Assembly: GCF_000020485.1 (NCBI RefSeq) | Contig: NC_011899.1 | Span: 2,233,501-2,297,500, forward strand | Origin: Halothermothrix orenii H 168 | Lineage (GTDB): Bacteria; Bacillota; Halanaerobiia; Halanaerobiales; Halothermotrichaceae | Direction: 5' to 3' | DNA length: 64,000 bases | Shown: positions 60,297 to 64,000 of the stretch, piece by piece | Layout: the number at the start of each line of letters is the position of its first letter | Numbering within the stretch: position 1 is the first letter of the stretch | Position numbers and translations under genes: made by a program | The notes under the pieces: model-generated | The model's input: only the letters and a program-made list of their open reading frames with translations | Databases searched by the model: none | Told to the model about the DNA's origin: nothing

Positions 60297-61417
60297 CTAA
60301 AAGCCCTTTAATACCCTGTCTAATGGATAATGATCCAGGGAGAAAGCATCGGCAACCGCTTTATAAATAATCTTACCATCATAGACATTTAAACCTAAAG
60401 CCAGGGCCCGGTTTTCTTTGAGGGCCTTTTTATATCCTTTGTTGGCCAGTTCCAGGGCATAGGGAAGGGTTACATTGGTCAGGGCATATGTTGAAGTCAT
60501 TGGCACTGCCCCTGGCATATTGGCAACAGAGTAGTGAATAACGCCATGTTTTTCAAAGACCGGGTCATCATGGGTCGTTGGATAAGTTGTCTCCACACAT
60601 CCCCCCTGGTCAATAGCCACATCTACGATAACAGACCCCTTCTTCATCTGTTTTATCATCTCTTCTGTCACCAGATGCGGAGCTTTAGCTCCGGGAATGA
60701 GGACACCACCAACTACCAGGTCGGCATCTTTAATTTCCCTTTCTATATTATATGCATTGGACATAACTGTTTTTACCCGTCCCCTGAAAATATCATCAAC
60801 ATATCTCAGCTGGGGAGCACTGATGTCCAGAATAGTAACATCAGCTCCCAATCCAACGGCCATCTTGGCAGCATTAATTCCAACCGTTCCTCCTCCTATA
60901 ATAACAACCTTACCGGGATTAACCCCGGGTACTCCACCCAGTAATAATCCCTTTCCACCATGGGCCTTTTCCAGGAAATGAGCTCCCACCTGGGTAGCCA
61001 GCCTACCTGCCACTTCACTCATGGGGGTTAATAAAGGTAAGGAGCCATCATTAAGCTGAATAGTCTCATAGGCAATACCTACTACCCTTTTTTCCATAAG
61101 AGCCTTTGTTAAGCGTTCTTCAGCAGCTAAATGAAGATAAGTAAACAGGATCTGGTCGGGTTTTAAATAATTATATTCTTCGGGAAGGGGTTCTTTAACT
61201 TTCATAATCATTTCTGCTTCTTCGAAGACCTGCTGGGCAGTTTCCCCTATTTCTGCTCCGGCCTCTTCATACTCACTATCTTTAATCCCACTACCCAGGC
61301 CTGCTCCCTGCTCTATAATCACCTGATGACCTGCTTTTGTTAAAGCCTGAACTCCGGCGGCAGTAATCGCTACTCTGTTCTCATTATTTTTAATTTCTTT
61401 AGTACTCCTACTATCAT
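60297..61417 (-). pseudogene. ald: Alanine dehydrogenase with a frameshift at codon 6
   Basis: NAD-dependent alanine/pyruvate interconversion. The frame from 61322 gives 341 residues with the NAD motif [17 protein letters not shown] and C-terminal Ald motifs, but it lacks the first 35 or so residues. Upstream, ATG 61417 with a GGGGG ribosome-binding site encodes MIVGV, then one base is missing in the expected Pro codon, and the other frame continues [20 protein letters not shown]... into the downstream frame. The lost start includes the Arg in ENRV that binds substrate in Ald. Real mutation, programmed frameshift and sequence error are all possible. Context: the ornithine pathway makes alanine. 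Confidence 0.88.
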
Positions 61418-61599
61418 AGGCCTTTTCCCCCTTTTACTATTTTTAAATGCTGAGGGTGACCCAATACCCCCCATACAATATATAGTTCTAGATCGTTAAT
61501 TTTATTTCCTTCCTGAATATTTAAAATTTTAAAATAACAATTTATGCAACTTTATATTTTAAAAGTAAATATGCAACTGCCTGTTTTAAGAGAAAAAAA

Positions 61600-61637
61600 A
61601 ATTAATCCCCAACCCAAAAAGTGGGTGGGGATTAATT
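61600..61637 (-). terminator. Terminator of the parvulin gene
   Basis: Sixteen-bp stem with one bulged A (AATTAATCCCC...), 5-nt loop, and a T-run on the minus strand, 21 nt past the stop. Confidence 0.85.
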
Positions 61638-61657
61638 TTATTGCACTCATGCCAGAC

Positions 61658-62656
61658 CTATAATTTAATTTCAATTTCAGCTTTATCCCTTAATTCCTTC
61701 AGGAAGTTATTCCAGGCTGTCTGTTGTTTTTGTTGAAGGAGGTTATTTTTAATCTTATCTTTTACCTCATCAAAAGGAGTAATTCCCTCTTCAACTTTAT
61801 CTTCTACTTTTATAATATGGTAGCCGTACTGGGTTTTGACCGGGTCACTTATCTGCCCAACCTTGAGGGCAAAAGCAGCCTCTTCAAATTCCGGGACCAT
61901 ACGCCCCTTGCCAAAATAACCTAAATCCCCTCCATTTTTACTGGAAGGACCAGTAGAATACTCTTTGGCCATTTCCCCAAAATCAGCCCCATTTTCCAGC
62001 TCATTTAATATCTCCCGGGCTTCTTTTTCAGTTTCAACTAAAATATGTCTGGCCTTAATCTGGGTTCCATGTTTAAAGTTTTCCTTGTTATTATCGTAAT
62101 ATTCTCTGACAGCAGATTCCTCTACACTAACATCTTCCATAACCTTTTCCCGTAACTTATTAATTAAAAGGAGGTCACCATTTTGTTCAAAAAAGAGGTT
62201 TTTATATTGATCAAGGGATTCAATTCCCTGCTGATTTAAAGCCTGAAGTAACTGCTCTTCGTTAATATTATTCTTCTGTTTAACCATTTCTATCTGCTCA
62301 TTAAATATCTTATCCATTTCCTCTTTGGAAACATTGATCCCCTGATTTTTGGCTTCCTTTATTAAAAGTTCCCTGGTAATCAATTCATCCAGTTTAAGTT
62401 TACGGTACTCATTAATTAACTCATTACCAGCCTCTGTAGATAAAATCAACTGAGTAAACTCACCATTAGCCTGATATAATTGCATAATAACATCCCGGGT
62501 CCGGGCATATTCATCAACTTCAGAAATCGTAATTTCCTTACCATCAACTACTGCTGCAATATTGTCTGTCTTTTCTACTTTATCCTCTGCCAGCACTGAA
62601 AAAGATATAACTAATACTAAAGCCAGAAATAAAAAAACACTTCTCCTAAACCTCAT
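61658..62656 (-). CDS. SurA/PrsA-type peptidyl-prolyl isomerase (parvulin)
   Basis: 332 residues. Signal peptide (MRFRRSVFLFLALVLVISFS, cleavage after VLA about residue 23) without a lipobox. SurA-like N-terminal chaperone region (about 30-190), one parvulin domain (about 198-290, IKARHILVETEKEAREIL, YSTGPSSKNGGDLGYFGKGRMVPEFE, TQYGYHIIKVEDK), and a short C-terminal helix. Folds exported proteins. Soluble rather than lipid-anchored, as in a diderm cell. Confidence 0.93.
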   Translation of the reverse strand: MRFRRSVFLFLALVLVISFSVLAEDKVEKTDNIAAVVDGKEITISEVDEYARTRDVIMQLYQANGEFTQLILSTEAGNELINEYRKLKLDELITRELLIKEAKNQGINVSKEEMDKIFNEQIEMVKQKNNINEEQLLQALNQQGIESLDQYKNLFFEQNGDLLLINKLREKVMEDVSVEESAVREYYDNNKENFKHGTQIKARHILVETEKEAREILNELENGADFGEMAKEYSTGPSSKNGGDLGYFGKGRMVPEFEEAAFALKVGQISDPVKTQYGYHIIKVEDKVEEGITPFDEVKDKIKNNLLQQKQQTAWNNFLKELRDKAEIEIKL

Positions 62657-63024
62657 AAACTTATCAACTCTCCTTTAACTTAACTTTTAGTCTTTAATTA
62701 GCTCTCTTTTATAATTCTATATCATTACTGAAATACCTGCCTGCCTACCAAAATTTTTTGAATAAAGAACAAACTGGACTTAAATTTACAATTATAACTC
62801 TACTGAAAATGCCATAGATTAGCAATGTCCATAAAATTAATAATTGAATAGGCACAAATTTTAATATAAAAGCTTTTGATATAAAAGGTATAATAATTTA
62901 TTTTAATCATTGGTTCTTAAATTAATCATTGCTTTTTAAAAATATAGATCCTGATATAAATTAATCTCCGGAATTTTTAGAATAATAATTTTTGGAATAA
63001 TAAATAAAATCGGGCATAAAAAAA
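62657..63024. other. AT-rich spacer between the parvulin gene and the rRNA-tRNA unit
   Basis: 368 bp without a gene. It contains short repeated stretches (TTAATCATTG twice, ATATAAAAG twice, and GAATAATAAT-like units). No clear terminator hairpin for the rRNA operon was found before the parvulin start. Confidence 0.55.
62903..62931. repeat. Direct repeat TTAATCATTG, period 19
   Basis: Perfect 10-mers at 62903-62912 and 62922-62931. Confidence 0.8.
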
Positions 63025-63101
63025 TGGCTCCCCGAGCAGGACTCGAACCTGCGACTCGATGGTTAACAGCCATCTGCTCTACCAACTGAGCTATCGGGGA
63101 A
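63025..63101 (-). tRNA. tRNA-Asn(GTT)
   Basis: 77 nt including CCA. Anticodon loop CTGTTAA gives GTT. It is the last gene of the rRNA operon, 37 nt after 5S. Confidence 0.97.
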
Positions 63102-63138
63102 CGCCACTTATTAAATCTATTAAATTTTAATATTAAAT

Positions 63139-63255
<117 letters not shown>

Positions 63256-63401
63256 AAACTTTTTGCTTATCTCTCATTCGCATATTCTATTATAACAGAT
63301 TTTTTCGCCTTGTCAACACTTTATTTCAGCTTTTTTAACTTTTTGGCCTCTCAATATTAACCACTTTCACACCTTCAAAACAGCATACAATGATGAGATG
63401 A

Positions 63402-64000
<599 letters not shown>

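Overview
The window is AT-rich DNA from a strictly anaerobic, fermentative Firmicute. The nearest match I can suggest is the Halanaerobiales, possibly Halothermothrix. The evidence is a single-chain pyruvate:ferredoxin oxidoreductase plus a four-subunit 2-oxoacid:ferredoxin oxidoreductase, a complete oxidative ornithine pathway, a Spo0E-type sporulation phosphatase, a T-box leader, and the Firmicute order tadA / SRP RNA / dnaX / ebfC / recR / yaaL. The extracytoplasmic proteins (sugar-binding protein, parvulin) have signal peptides without a lipobox cysteine, as expected for a two-membrane Firmicute. The genus is an inference from recall; no search was run.

Layout. 1-6.1 kb: the end of an ArsR-like regulator, then a Leloir galactose operon on the minus strand (ROK regulator, galE, a small 41-residue gene, galT, galK, and a metal-ligand-less M24 homologue). 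6.4-7.6 kb: a DUF362 ferredoxin protein. 7.7-11.1 kb: the four-subunit oxidoreductase with yaaL. 11.2-16.1 kb: a DUF606 membrane protein, recR-ebfC-dnaX, SRP RNA, two tRNA-Ser, tadA and tRNA-Arg(ACG). 16.3-20.3 kb: a small membrane protein and the large PFOR. 20.5-29.3 kb: a disaccharide operon (LacI regulator, binding protein, two permeases, chemoreceptor, GH65 phosphorylase). 29.7-33.9 kb: a tryptophan module on the plus strand (YheO regulator, tryptophanase, NSS transporter, RidA). 34-44.8 kb: heavy-metal P-type ATPase, TtcA-like protein, Spo0E-like protein, an S24-like repressor paired with a fluoride channel, FAH-family protein, chemoreceptor, CoA-disulfide reductase-like protein and DUF89. 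45-53.4 kb: DUF169, lipoyl-fused dihydrolipoyl dehydrogenase, DUF1893, tRNA-Ser(TGA), an aconitase-family hydratase and serS with its T-box. 53.4-61.4 kb: ornithine catabolism (oraE, oraS, mutL/glmL-like, ortB, ortA, ord) and a frameshifted alanine dehydrogenase. 61.6-64 kb: a parvulin, tRNA-Asn, 5S rRNA and the 3' end of 23S rRNA.

How the parts work together. Sugar enters as galactose-1-phosphate or by disaccharide phosphorolysis. Amino acids enter through tryptophanase (pyruvate, indole, ammonia) and the ornithine pathway (acetyl-CoA and alanine). Pyruvate and other 2-oxoacids are oxidised by two ferredoxin-linked systems. Three serine tRNAs and seryl-tRNA synthetase lie in one window, and the deaminase TadA sits beside its substrate tRNA.

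The most unusual observations are: the frameshift at codon 6 of ald; the M24 homologue that has lost four of five metal ligands; the XRE/S24-like repressor with both protease residues replaced, placed directly before crcB; the hairpin between Shine-Dalgarno and start of tadA; and a recurrent pattern of short tandem duplications (period about 12-22 bp) confined to intergenic spacers.
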